Shown one piece after another: positions 8,342-15,391 of a stretch of DNA of 50,913 nt. Position 1 is the stretch's first letter, and every line of letters starts with the position of its first letter. The notes under the pieces are model-generated. The model ran no database searches. It saw only the letters and a list, made by a program, of their open reading frames with translations, and was not told where the DNA came from. The translations under genes were made by a program, and so were the position numbers. The DNA is taken from contig JAMOBD010000037.1 of NCBI GenBank assembly GCA_039908345.1, positions 1 to 50,913 of the forward strand, in the 5' to 3' direction. Source of the DNA: Magnetospirillum sp. WYHS-4. Its GTDB lineage: Bacteria > Pseudomonadota > Alphaproteobacteria > Rhodospirillales > GLO-3.

Positions 8342-9943
8342 ATGCGGCATTGGAGCCATCCACTCGTCCTGGCGGCGGCGCTGATGGCGCCGGCCCCTGG
8401 GGAGGCAGCCGATTCGGGGGAAGAGCCCCGGCTGGCCCCCGCCGAATTCGAAGCGGCACGCATGCACTACTTCCAGCATTGCGCCGGCTGCCACGGGGTT
8501 CTGCGCCGCGGCGCCACGGGCCGCAGCCTGGAGCCGGTCGCCGCCCGCAAGCTGGGCCAGGAGAAGCTGGAACGCATCATCGCCCAGGGCACCGATGGCG
8601 GCATGAACGGATTCGACGATACCTTCACGAAGGACGAGATCGCCCGCCTGGCTACCTACGTCCGGATGCCGGTGCCGGTGCCGCCCGAGATGAGCTTGGC
8701 CGACATGAAGAAAACCCGGCGCGAACTGGTGCGGCCCGAGGATGCGCCCAAGGCCCCCCAGCATGGCCGCAACTGGAAGAACTTCTTCGTCACCATCCTG
8801 CGCGACGCCGGCAAGGTGGCGATCCTGGACGGCGATCGCAAAGACGTGGTGGCCGAGATCGATACCGGCTACGCGGTCCACGTGGCGGAAGGCACCAGCG
8901 ACGGCCGCTACTGGTTTTCCATCGGCCGCGACGGGCGTCTGACCAAGATGGACCTGTGGTCCGATCCGCCGCGTATCATGGCCGAGGTCCAGGTGGCCTA
9001 CGACGCGCGCGGCATCGCCGTGGCACGCTTCGGAACGCAGAAGGACCGCTATCTGGTCGCCGGCGGCTTCTGGCCGCCCCATTTCGTCATCGTCGACACG
9101 GAAACCCTGGAACCGCTCAAGGTGGTTTCCACCTCCGGCATGGACGTGGAAGGGCGCTTCGTGCGCGAGGCCCGCGTCGCCGCCCTGGCCGCCAGCCCCG
9201 CCGGTCCCACCTGGATGGTGGCGGTCAAGGAATTGGGGCAGGTCTGGCAGGTGGATTATTCGGACCTGCGCAACCTGCGCATCGAGATGATCGATTCCGC
9301 CCGCTTCCTGCACGACGGCTTTTTCGATCCCACGGAGCGCTTCTTCCAGGTGGCGGCCAACGCCTCCAACGCCATGGTCTTCGTCGACAGCCAGACCCGC
9401 AAGCTGGTGGGCCAGCTGGAAACCGGCCGCAAGCCCCATCCGGGCCCTGGCGCCAACTGGATCGATGCCCAGTGCGGGCCGGTCGGGGCCACCGTGCACA
9501 TGGGGCAAGGCCGCATCTCGGTCTGGGGCAACGATCCCAAGGGCCATCCGGAGATGGCCTGGAAGCTCTGCTACAGCTTGCCGCTGGAAGGGCCGGGCCT
9601 GTTCCTCCGGGGCCATCCCAACTCACCCCACGTATTTGCCGACCAGGCCCTGCATCCGGACGTGGAGGTGGCTTCGGGCATCAAGGTGCTGGATACCCGG
9701 CGACGCCAAGTGGTCGAGACCCTCAAGGTTACCGCCCATCCCAAAGGGGTCGCCCTGCATCCCGAATTCAATCACGACGGCTCGGAGGTGTGGATTTCCG
9801 TATGGGCCAAAGGCCGCAAGGCCGAACGCCAGAAGGGGGAAGTCGTGGTCTACGACAGCGCCACCTTGAAGGAGAAGGCGCGCATCGGCGGGCTGGAGAC
9901 TCCGACCGGGAAGTTCAACGTATCCGGAAGGGTCACAAAATAG
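8342..9943 (+). CDS. nirS: Cytochrome cd1 nitrite reductase NirS
   Basis: A periplasmic dimeric enzyme that reduces nitrite to NO using heme c and heme d1. The 533-residue precursor has a signal peptide (cleavage near GEAADS, about residue 23), a cytochrome c domain with CAGCH at 47-51 inside HCAGCHGVLRRGATG, and a d1 propeller. Residues matching known d1 and active-site histidines are kept: YAVHVAE (proximal d1 ligand), FLHDGFFD and ATVHMGQG (substrate pocket). The end TPTGKFNV is typical of NirS. NirN is the main alternative, but the long N-terminal match to NirS, the active-site histidines and the length favour NirS. ATG 8342 has a GGGAGC ribosome site. Confidence 0.87.
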   Translation: MRHWSHPLVLAAALMAPAPGEAADSGEEPRLAPAEFEAARMHYFQHCAGCHGVLRRGATGRSLEPVAARKLGQEKLERIIAQGTDGGMNGFDDTFTKDEIARLATYVRMPVPVPPEMSLADMKKTRRELVRPEDAPKAPQHGRNWKNFFVTILRDAGKVAILDGDRKDVVAEIDTGYAVHVAEGTSDGRYWFSIGRDGRLTKMDLWSDPPRIMAEVQVAYDARGIAVARFGTQKDRYLVAGGFWPPHFVIVDTETLEPLKVVSTSGMDVEGRFVREARVAALAASPAGPTWMVAVKELGQVWQVDYSDLRNLRIEMIDSARFLHDGFFDPTERFFQVAANASNAMVFVDSQTRKLVGQLETGRKPHPGPGANWIDAQCGPVGATVHMGQGRISVWGNDPKGHPEMAWKLCYSLPLEGPGLFLRGHPNSPHVFADQALHPDVEVASGIKVLDTRRRQVVETLKVTAHPKGVALHPEFNHDGSEVWISVWAKGRKAERQKGEVVVYDSATLKEKARIGGLETPTGKFNVSGRVTK

Positions 9944-9976
9944 TTGGGCTTTTCCCCATCTTTTCGGGCAGGGCAC

Positions 9977-9990
9977 TTGACTTGACTCAA
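9977..9990 (+). promoter_or_regulatory. FNR/NNR-like box upstream of the NapC/NirT-type gene
   Basis: TTGACTTGACTCAA matches TTGAT-N4-ATCAA at 8 of 10 informative positions and has the exact 14-base size. A -10-like TATCTT at 10013-10018 puts the likely start at 10025, so the box is centred at -41.5, the class II position of FNR/CRP-family activators. The site lies between nirS and the next gene, which implies that the latter has its own anaerobic promoter. Confidence 0.6.
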
Positions 9991-10108
9991 GTCTGGTCGT
10001 AACGGGGTTCGCTATCTTCCTTGCCCATTGCCTAGCTCGCGCCGGCCAGCCTTGGGGGGGAAGCCGAAGCGGTGAGGGGAAGGTCGTGTTCTTGGCGGGG
10101 AAAAACCG

Positions 10109-11776
10109 ATGAGCGACAACAGCAAGCTCGCACGCTTGATGCGCATGCGGGTTTTGGGGGCGCCCTTGGGCGCCGCGGCAGTCTTTTTCGTGGTCGGCAT
10201 CCTGTTCTGGGGTGCCTACAACACGGCCATGGAAGCGACCAACAGCATGCCCTTCTGCATCTCGTGCCACGAGATGGATCAGGCGGTCTATCCGGAATAC
10301 CAGAAGACCGTCCACTTCCAGAACCGCTCGGGCGTGCGGGCCATCTGCTCCGACTGCCACGTGCCCGATCCCTGGGTGCACAAGTTCGTCCGCAAGATTC
10401 AGGCTTCCCTGGAAATCTATCACTGGCTGCTCGGAACGGTGAACACCCTGGACAAGTTCGAGGCCAAGCGCCTGACGTTGGCCAAGAAAGTCTGGAAGAA
10501 CATGAAGGACACCGACTCGCGGGAATGCCGCAACTGCCATTCCTGGCAGGCCATGACCGATTCCAAGCAGAAGCAGCGGGCCTGGAAGCAGCACCAGAAC
10601 GCCCAGAAGGACGGCATGACCTGCATCGACTGCCACAAGGGCATCGCGCATCGGGCCGTCCATACCCTGTTGGGCGAGAACGACAATCCCTATGACGGCA
10701 AGTCCGATCCGCGCCGGCTCGACGTCACCGATCCGCGCGCGGCGATGCCGGCTGCCGCCGCCACGACGACCGATGTTCCGGCTCCGGCTCCGGCGCCGGT
10801 CACGGCTCCCGCCGTCGGCGGCACGTCCGGCGGTATCGACTGGAACGGCGTCCCAGGCAAGGACATCGCGCTGTTCTTCCCCGGCCAGACTTCCATCGAG
10901 TGGGTTTCCAAGGGCACCGACCACGGCGGCGCCCGCGCCTTCGTCAAGGCGGGCGACCGCTGCACCGGTTGCCACGAGGGCGAACAGGCCCAGATGGGCG
11001 CCAAGATGGTCTCCGGCGAGAAGGCCGAGGACAAAGCCATGGTCATTCCGGGCAAGCGGGCGGCCATCACGATGAATGTCAAGGCGGCCAACGACGGCAA
11101 CAACCTGCTCATGCGCTTCCAGTGGCCCGACACCCCCCACGCCCCGGCGCCCTTCGTCGACGGCGGCAAGATGGACGCCGCCAACCAGACCAAGCTGGCC
11201 GTCATGCTGGTGCCGGCCGACAAAGTCGAGATGGCCGGCCAGGCGGGCTGCTGGATGACCTGCCACCACGACTCCCGCTTCATGCCCGACCATCCCAAAA
11301 GCCCGGCAGGCGATGCCGCGGCGCGCCTCAACCTGGCGACCGGCGTCACCAAGTACATCAGGGAAAGCCGCAGCGCCATCGAGACGAGCAATTCGCCGCG
11401 CGGCGGCTGGGACAAGCTGAAGCCCGCCGCCGACATCGACGCGTTGAAGAAGGGCGGCCAAGCCATGGACGTCGTCCGTTACCTGAGTGGCGGCAACAAG
11501 GCCGAGTTCGGCACCGTCGTCGAACAGCGCGACCTCAAGCCCACCGACAAGGTCAAGTTCTCGGGCGGCTTGGAAGGCGGTAACTGGGTGGTCACCATGA
11601 TTCGTCCGCTCAAGCTGGACGAGCCGGGAGCCCTGGCCATCGAGCCGGGCAAGGACTACATGGTCAACTTCGCGATCCACGACGACTACAGCTTCGCGCG
11701 GTTCCACCATGTGTCGTTGGAATACCAGTTGGGCCTCGATAAGGCGGATGCCCAGATCAACGCCGCAAAGAAGTAA
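10109..11776 (+). CDS. NapC/NirT tetraheme quinol dehydrogenase fused to a C-terminal EBDH-like heme domain
   Basis: The 555-residue product has one N-terminal membrane helix (about 18-38) and a periplasmic NapC/NirT domain with four heme motifs: CISCH 50-54, CSDCH 80-84, CRNCH 140-144, CIDCH 172-176. This part takes electrons from quinol and passes them to periplasmic reductases. A Pro/Ala linker (about 211-240) leads to a second domain of about 300 residues with CTGCH at 285-289 and a CX3CH motif, CWMTCH, at 381-386. That domain resembles the cytochrome c-552/ethylbenzene-dehydrogenase heme-binding family. Its place after nirS suggests it feeds cytochrome cd1. The C-terminal function is inferred. 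Normal NirT proteins are about 200 residues. Confidence 0.82.
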   Translation: MSDNSKLARLMRMRVLGAPLGAAAVFFVVGILFWGAYNTAMEATNSMPFCISCHEMDQAVYPEYQKTVHFQNRSGVRAICSDCHVPDPWVHKFVRKIQASLEIYHWLLGTVNTLDKFEAKRLTLAKKVWKNMKDTDSRECRNCHSWQAMTDSKQKQRAWKQHQNAQKDGMTCIDCHKGIAHRAVHTLLGENDNPYDGKSDPRRLDVTDPRAAMPAAAATTTDVPAPAPAPVTAPAVGGTSGGIDWNGVPGKDIALFFPGQTSIEWVSKGTDHGGARAFVKAGDRCTGCHEGEQAQMGAKMVSGEKAEDKAMVIPGKRAAITMNVKAANDGNNLLMRFQWPDTPHAPAPFVDGGKMDAANQTKLAVMLVPADKVEMAGQAGCWMTCHHDSRFMPDHPKSPAGDAAARLNLATGVTKYIRESRSAIETSNSPRGGWDKLKPAADIDALKKGGQAMDVVRYLSGGNKAEFGTVVEQRDLKPTDKVKFSGGLEGGNWVVTMIRPLKLDEPGALAIEPGKDYMVNFAIHDDYSFARFHHVSLEYQLGLDKADAQINAAKK

Positions 11777-11802
11777 CAATTCGTCGCTATCGAGTTCAGT
11801 TG

Positions 11803-11833
11803 AAGGGCGAACCGGGTTCGGTTCGCCCTTTTT
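11803..11833 (+). terminator. Rho-independent terminator
   Basis: An 11-bp perfect stem (AAGGGCGAACC at 11803-11813 and GGTTCGCCCTT at 11820-11830) with a 6-base loop runs into TTTTT. It ends the transcript of the NapC/NirT-type gene, so the following diheme cytochrome gene needs its own promoter. Confidence 0.9.
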
Positions 11834-11903
11834 ATTTCTGGATTTTGGCAGATAGCGGATAGATCCCACTCGATCAGGTAGTTTAGAATTCAAAAAATTA
11901 TGG

Positions 11904-11909
11904 TATGAT
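11904..11909 (+). promoter_or_regulatory. Possible -10 element for the diheme cytochrome gene
   Basis: TATGAT lies in an AT-rich stretch 34 bases before the TTG start and just after the terminator. No good -35 (best TTTAGA at 11882) and no FNR-like box at the expected distance were found, so an activator-dependent promoter is possible. Confidence 0.35.
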
Positions 11910-11942
11910 TTCTTCGTTATTTTCCATCCTGAGGAGGGTCCT

Positions 11943-12863
11943 TTGTCGAAATCCCCCATCACCGCGCTTGTGGCCGCAGCCGCCTTGGGCTTGGCCGTCC
12001 ATTCCGCCGCCGCCGCCGATCCAAAGCCGGCGCCGGCTGCTGCCCCGGTCACGGCTCCGGCGCCCGTCGCAGCCGAGAAGGATGTGAGCGGCAGCGCGAC
12101 CCAGCAGATGTACAAGGACATGAAGCTGGGCAAGCTCAACATTCACGGCGACAACGCGGTGGTCGAGGCCCTGGTCCTACAGCGCCACATTCCGGTTACC
12201 TACGACTACATCGCCACCCTGATGCGCACGCCGAACGCCTTCGGCGAGGGGCCGGCCTGCATCGTCTGCCATAGCTCCAACGACCCGAACAAGAGCTACC
12301 GCGGCCTCGACCTATCCACCTGCGAAGGCATTCTGCGCGGCGTCACCGAGGAACCGCGCCGCCCGGTGATCGTCCCCGGCAAGCCGGAACGGAGCCAACT
12401 GATGCAACGGTTGCAGCACAACCGCATGCCCTTGGGCGTACCCTTCTTCCAGGCCGTCGACACCGATTCCATCACCAAGGTGAAGAAGTGGATCGACGAC
12501 GGCGCCAAGAACGACGAGGTCTTCCAAAAGCAGGTCCTGCCCCTGTTCGCCAAGGCCGACGCCTTCGGCGGCAGCGCCGCCTGCATCGAATGCCACCAGT
12601 CTTTCCGCGACCCGCCCAGTTTCAACGAAGTCAACCTGACCAGCTACGAGTCGATCATGAAGGGGGCCTTCTCCACCACCCGCGGCAAGGAAGGCAAGCC
12701 CGGCCTGCCCATCGTGGTGCCTGCCCATGCCGACGACAGTCCGCTCTACCAGCGTCTGACCAACAACCGCATGCCGCCCGGCATCAATCCGGGGCAGGCG
12801 GCCAACCATCCCAATACCCTGCTGCTCGGCCGCTGGATCGAACAGGGCGCTTGGTGCAAGTGA
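11943..12863 (+). CDS. Periplasmic diheme c-type cytochrome with internal duplication
   Basis: A 306-residue exported protein with a signal peptide ending near HSAAAA (about residue 24), a Pro/Ala-rich linker (about 26-45) like that of the preceding gene, and two heme motifs, CIVCH 106-110 and CIECH 214-218. Each heme is followed at similar spacing by a matching segment (QHNRMPLG at about 159 and TNNRMPPG at about 268) that can provide the axial Met, so the protein looks like two copies of one monoheme unit. The start is a TTG with a strong GAGGAGGG ribosome site. It is probably an electron carrier to NirS; I cannot name the family with certainty. Confidence 0.75.
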   Translation: MSKSPITALVAAAALGLAVHSAAAADPKPAPAAAPVTAPAPVAAEKDVSGSATQQMYKDMKLGKLNIHGDNAVVEALVLQRHIPVTYDYIATLMRTPNAFGEGPACIVCHSSNDPNKSYRGLDLSTCEGILRGVTEEPRRPVIVPGKPERSQLMQRLQHNRMPLGVPFFQAVDTDSITKVKKWIDDGAKNDEVFQKQVLPLFAKADAFGGSAACIECHQSFRDPPSFNEVNLTSYESIMKGAFSTTRGKEGKPGLPIVVPAHADDSPLYQRLTNNRMPPGINPGQAANHPNTLLLGRWIEQGAWCK

Positions 12864-12898
12864 CCGGCTGATCTCCCGGCTCAAATTCCCGTGAGCAA

Positions 12899-12948
12899 GC
12901 GATAGGGGGTACCATGGTGTTTTTACCTATGGTATTTTCCCCTATCGC
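12899..12948. repeat. Large imperfect dyad before the cytochrome c' gene
   Basis: GCGATAGGGG (12899-12908) pairs perfectly with CCCCTATCGC (12939-12948). Inside it, TACCAT (12910-12915) pairs with ATGGTA (12929-12934). There is no T-run after it, so it is not a standard terminator. It lies between a cytochrome gene and the cytochrome c' gene and may be an operator or an RNA structure. Confidence 0.7.
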
Positions 12949-12954
12949 CTTGAG

Positions 12955-12972
12955 CCCGTCCTTAAGAACGGG
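12955..12972. promoter_or_regulatory. Palindrome close to the cytochrome c' start
   Basis: CCCGTCCTTAAGAACGGG is an 18-base palindrome with a single mismatched pair, located about 20 bases before the ATG of the cytochrome c' gene. It could be an operator or a small leader hairpin. It does not fit the FNR pattern. Confidence 0.4.
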
Positions 12973-12992
12973 TCGACACGGGAGACAGGAAA

Positions 12993-13463
12993 ATGAGTCA
13001 CGGGAGACAGACGATTCTTCGCCCCCTGGGGGCGTTCGCGGTCCTTCTTGGTTTGGCGGCCGGCCCGGCCTGGGCGGACGAGGCGGCTGACAAGGCCTTG
13101 GCCGAAAAGCGTGTGATGTCCATGAAGGACGTTCGCTCCTCCATGGCGACGCTGCGCCGCATGGTCCGGGGACAGGCGGAATTCGCCCAGCAGGACGCCG
13201 TCGATGCGGTCCAGGTGCTACTCACGGAATTGGACGACATGCCCAAGACCTTCTCCGGCGGCCCCAGCAAGGCGCCGTCCGATTCCAAGCCGGAAATCTG
13301 GACCGACTGGAACGGCTTCATGAAGATCCTGGGCGAATCCAAGGATGCCGCGAACGGGCTCATGGTTTCGGTGCGCAGTACCTCGTCCGGCACCGCCCTC
13401 AAGGAAAAATACGAGAATCTCGACAAGGCCTGCGAGGCTTGCCACGCCAAGTTCCGCAAGTAG
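12993..13463 (+). CDS. Cytochrome c'
   Basis: A periplasmic four-helix-bundle cytochrome with a pentacoordinate high-spin heme that binds NO. The 156-residue precursor has a signal peptide (AGPAWA-DEAAD, cleavage about residue 28) and the heme motif CEACHAKFRK at the extreme C-terminus (Cys147 to His151), the hallmark of class II cytochromes c. The predicted helical, charged body fits. Next to nirS it probably buffers or scavenges NO. A clear terminator follows, and an unusual dyad precedes it. Confidence 0.88.
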   Translation: MSHGRQTILRPLGAFAVLLGLAAGPAWADEAADKALAEKRVMSMKDVRSSMATLRRMVRGQAEFAQQDAVDAVQVLLTELDDMPKTFSGGPSKAPSDSKPEIWTDWNGFMKILGESKDAANGLMVSVRSTSSGTALKEKYENLDKACEACHAKFRK

Positions 13464-13487
13464 CCGCGACGACGGACGGGGGAAAGG

Positions 13488-13518
13488 AAGACGCGGGGCA
13501 ATGCCCCGCGTCTTTTTT
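13488..13518 (+). terminator. Rho-independent terminator after cytochrome c'
   Basis: A 12-bp perfect stem (AAGACGCGGGGC at 13488-13499, GCCCCGCGTCTT at 13503-13514) with a 3-base loop runs into six Ts (13513-13518). Confidence 0.92.
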
Positions 13519-13528
13519 CGCCTGCCAC

Positions 13529-13542
13529 TTGACCAAGGTCGA
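13529..13542 (+). promoter_or_regulatory. FNR/NNR-like box upstream of the cupredoxin gene
   Basis: TTGACCAAGGTCGA is a 14-base dyad close to TTGAT-N4-ATCAA (7 of 10 positions; half-sites TTGAC and GTCGA). A -10-like TAAAAT at 13565-13570 predicts a start near 13577, so the box centre is again at -41.5. It immediately follows the cytochrome c' terminator, so the cupredoxin and hemerythrin genes form their own unit. Confidence 0.5.
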
Positions 13543-13641
13543 GGGGTGGGCGGACTGTGGCCTTTAAAATCCACCGCCAGATGACAAATTATGGGTATCC
13601 GAAATTTCGCGGCCGGCCTTCGGCCGGAGGAAAGGGATATC

Positions 13642-14061
13642 ATGAACGCGCACCCATGGATTTTCGCCGGCCTCTCCGTGCTGGTCGTGGCTCTGTCGGG
13701 CGGGGCCGTCGCGGATGAGGCCTTTACCGCCAAGATCTGCGCCGAGGCTAAGGTCCGCTACGATGGCCTAGCCATCGCCAAGCCGTCCGGCCCGACCGAC
13801 GCCGTCGTTCTGCTCTACAAGTACCGTTTCTGTCCCGAGACGCTGACGGTCAGGAAGGGCACCACGGTCCATTTCATCAACGTCGATGCCCGCACCAGCC
13901 ACAGCGTCTGGCTCAAGGAAGCGGGCCAGGAGGAAAGTCCCCGCTATTTTCCCGAAGAAAGCTGGTCCATGAAATTCGACAGTCCGGGCGATTTCCCCTA
14001 CCTCTGCGGCCCGCACTGGGAATCCGAAAAAATGGTCGGCAAGATCGTCGTGACGCCCTAG
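13642..14061 (+). CDS. Periplasmic cupredoxin (type 1 copper protein)
   Basis: The 139-residue precursor has a signal peptide (cleavage near GGAVADEA, about residue 24) and a single cupredoxin domain. Type 1 copper ligands can be placed: His in TSHSVW, then Cys, His and Met in CGPHWESEKM near the C-terminus, a C-X2-H-X5-M spacing. It is probably an electron carrier like pseudoazurin or azurin, and a likely donor to cytochrome cd1 or another reductase. Two cysteines upstream (AKICAEA and RFCPETL) may form a disulfide. ATG 13642 has a strong GGAGGAAAGGG ribosome site. A 34-base gap to the hemerythrin gene suggests co-transcription. Confidence 0.8.
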   Translation: MNAHPWIFAGLSVLVVALSGGAVADEAFTAKICAEAKVRYDGLAIAKPSGPTDAVVLLYKYRFCPETLTVRKGTTVHFINVDARTSHSVWLKEAGQEESPRYFPEESWSMKFDSPGDFPYLCGPHWESEKMVGKIVVTP

Positions 14062-14095
14062 CCGGCGTCGTCACTCCTTCAATCAGGATGGTCCA

Positions 14096-14503
14096 ATGGC
14101 ATTGCTTGAATGGAAGACCGAATACCGGACCGGTTTCGCGTCCGTCGACTACGAGCACGAGACCCTGATCAACTTGATCAACGAGCTATACGGCAAGATC
14201 GAAGCCGGCTGTTCGGGCGACGAGGTGCGCCGCTACCTGGGCGAGATCGACGGATTGATCGAGGCCCACTTCGCCCTCGAGGAAAAAGTCATGCGCGACA
14301 TCCGTTACGATCGCTATGCCGCGCACAAGGCCGACCACGACCATTTGCTGGAACAGATCCGGGAAATCATCGAGGACGTGGGCGACGGCCAAGCTCCCGG
14401 CTTGCGGACCAGCCTCGGACAGCGCCTGACCTCCTGGTTCGGCCGTCACTTCGCCACCGAGGACAAATCCCTCCACAACAAGACCGACGGCCGCCATCAC
14501 TGA
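14096..14503 (+). CDS. Bacteriohemerythrin
   Basis: A 135-residue cytoplasmic non-heme diiron protein of the hemerythrin family that binds O2 and probably NO. The canonical ligands are present in order: His in DYEHETL, HFALEE, HKADHDHLL and FGRHFATED. It has no signal peptide. It probably shares a promoter with the cupredoxin gene. In microaerobic bacteria such proteins deliver or scavenge O2 or NO. The C-terminus is short and basic (HNKTDGRHH), and the gene converges with the next. Confidence 0.92.
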   Translation: MALLEWKTEYRTGFASVDYEHETLINLINELYGKIEAGCSGDEVRRYLGEIDGLIEAHFALEEKVMRDIRYDRYAAHKADHDHLLEQIREIIEDVGDGQAPGLRTSLGQRLTSWFGRHFATEDKSLHNKTDGRHH

Positions 14504-14504
14504 A

Positions 14505-14708
14505 CTACCGGACGGCCTCCAGCTCGATCCCGCCTTCCGGGGCGCGCCGCAGTCGGTAGGTGGCGCCTTCGGGAGGCAGGGGAACGGACACTTCCGCTCC
14601 TGGCCAAGCCTCGATTTCCAGGAACCGCGCTCCCCCGGGAAAGACCCGCGGGAGCGCGCGATCCCGTGTCCGCGGGCCCGACCAGATCGGACCGTCCAGG
14701 CCGGGCAA
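14505..14708 (-). CDS. Hypothetical short protein, TTG start
   Basis: A 67-codon frame that begins directly after an in-frame stop and has only a TTG start without a convincing ribosome site. The composition is protein-like (ARFLEIEAWPG, VPLPPEGATYRLRRAPEG) and suggests a short beta-rich domain. It lies downstream of the methyltransferase gene with a 27-base gap, in the same direction. I do not recognise it and it may not be expressed. Confidence 0.3.
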   Translation of the reverse strand: MPGLDGPIWSGPRTRDRALPRVFPGGARFLEIEAWPGAEVSVPLPPEGATYRLRRAPEGGIELEAVR

Positions 14709-14735
14709 TCAGGGGACACAAGCGGATGGTGGGAT

Positions 14736-15362
14736 TTACGATGTGAGCTGGAAACGGCAATAGCAGAAGCGTTGGGTCTTGCCGGCCGGAGTCGGGTGGT
14801 CCTCGTAGACCGTATCCCGGAGCGAAAAGCTCCCGCCCAGTTCCGCGGCGAAGCTTTCCGGTCCGTGGCGCATCACCGGCAGGCCGCTGCATCTTTCCGG
14901 TCCCTCGGGGGCGAAGGCGGCCAGGACGACCGTCCCTCCGGGCGCAAGAGCTTCGTTCAAAACCGCCATGTAACGGCGGCGGTCCGCCGCTTCGGTAAGG
15001 AAATGGAAGACCGCTCGGTCGTGCCACAGGCCGTACCGGCGTTCCGGGCGCCATAGGGTGATGTCGGCGGCGATCCAGCACACCCCCGCGCCCTTGTCGC
15101 CCAGGCGCCGCCGGGCCTGGTCGAGCGCGCCGGCCGAGATATCGAGCACCGTCACGTCACCGAAGCCGTCGGCCAGCAGGGCATCGGCCAGGGGCGAGGC
15201 CCCGCCGCCCACGTCGATCAACGGCGTCGTCCGGTTCAAACCGGCGGCCCGGATGAGATCGAGGGACAGGGTGGGGGCGGACTGGTACCAGCTTACCTCC
15301 AAGGGCGACTTGGTCCCGTAGACGCCTTCCCAGTGGTCGCGGCGCGTGTTCATGGATGGCAT
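14736..15362 (-). CDS. Class I SAM-dependent methyltransferase
   Basis: A 208-residue cytoplasmic methyltransferase with motif I IDVGGGASPLADALL (about 49-63), VTVLDISAGAL as motif II, and a later AALAPGGTVVLAAFAPEGP-type strand. The overall pattern, including an N-terminal HWEGVYGTKSPLEVSWYQ, matches a common family annotated as class I SAM methyltransferases (thiopurine or tellurite-like). The substrate is unknown. The ATG at 15362 or the internal ATG at 15353 (MNTRRD) could start the protein. Confidence 0.8.
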   Translation of the reverse strand: MPSMNTRRDHWEGVYGTKSPLEVSWYQSAPTLSLDLIRAAGLNRTTPLIDVGGGASPLADALLADGFGDVTVLDISAGALDQARRRLGDKGAGVCWIAADITLWRPERRYGLWHDRAVFHFLTEAADRRRYMAVLNEALAPGGTVVLAAFAPEGPERCSGLPVMRHGPESFAAELGGSFSLRDTVYEDHPTPAGKTQRFCYCRFQLTS

Positions 15363-15391
15363 TGTACGGCAGGCTGGGCTAAGAATCAGGC

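Noticed and set aside
8342-9943. Calling the cd1 protein NirN
   Set aside because: NirN is a shorter, more distant d1 protein without the nitrite-pocket histidines. This protein keeps FLHDG and VHMG histidines, the HCAGCHGVLRRGATG region and the TPTGKFNV end of NirS.
11860-11942. FNR-like box before the diheme cytochrome gene
   Set aside because: Only one half-site (ATCAG) is present at the expected distance; the partner half does not match.
13591-13641. Longer start for the cupredoxin gene at 13591
   Set aside because: It would place 17 charged residues before the signal peptide, while ATG 13642 has a strong ribosome site and begins the signal peptide directly.
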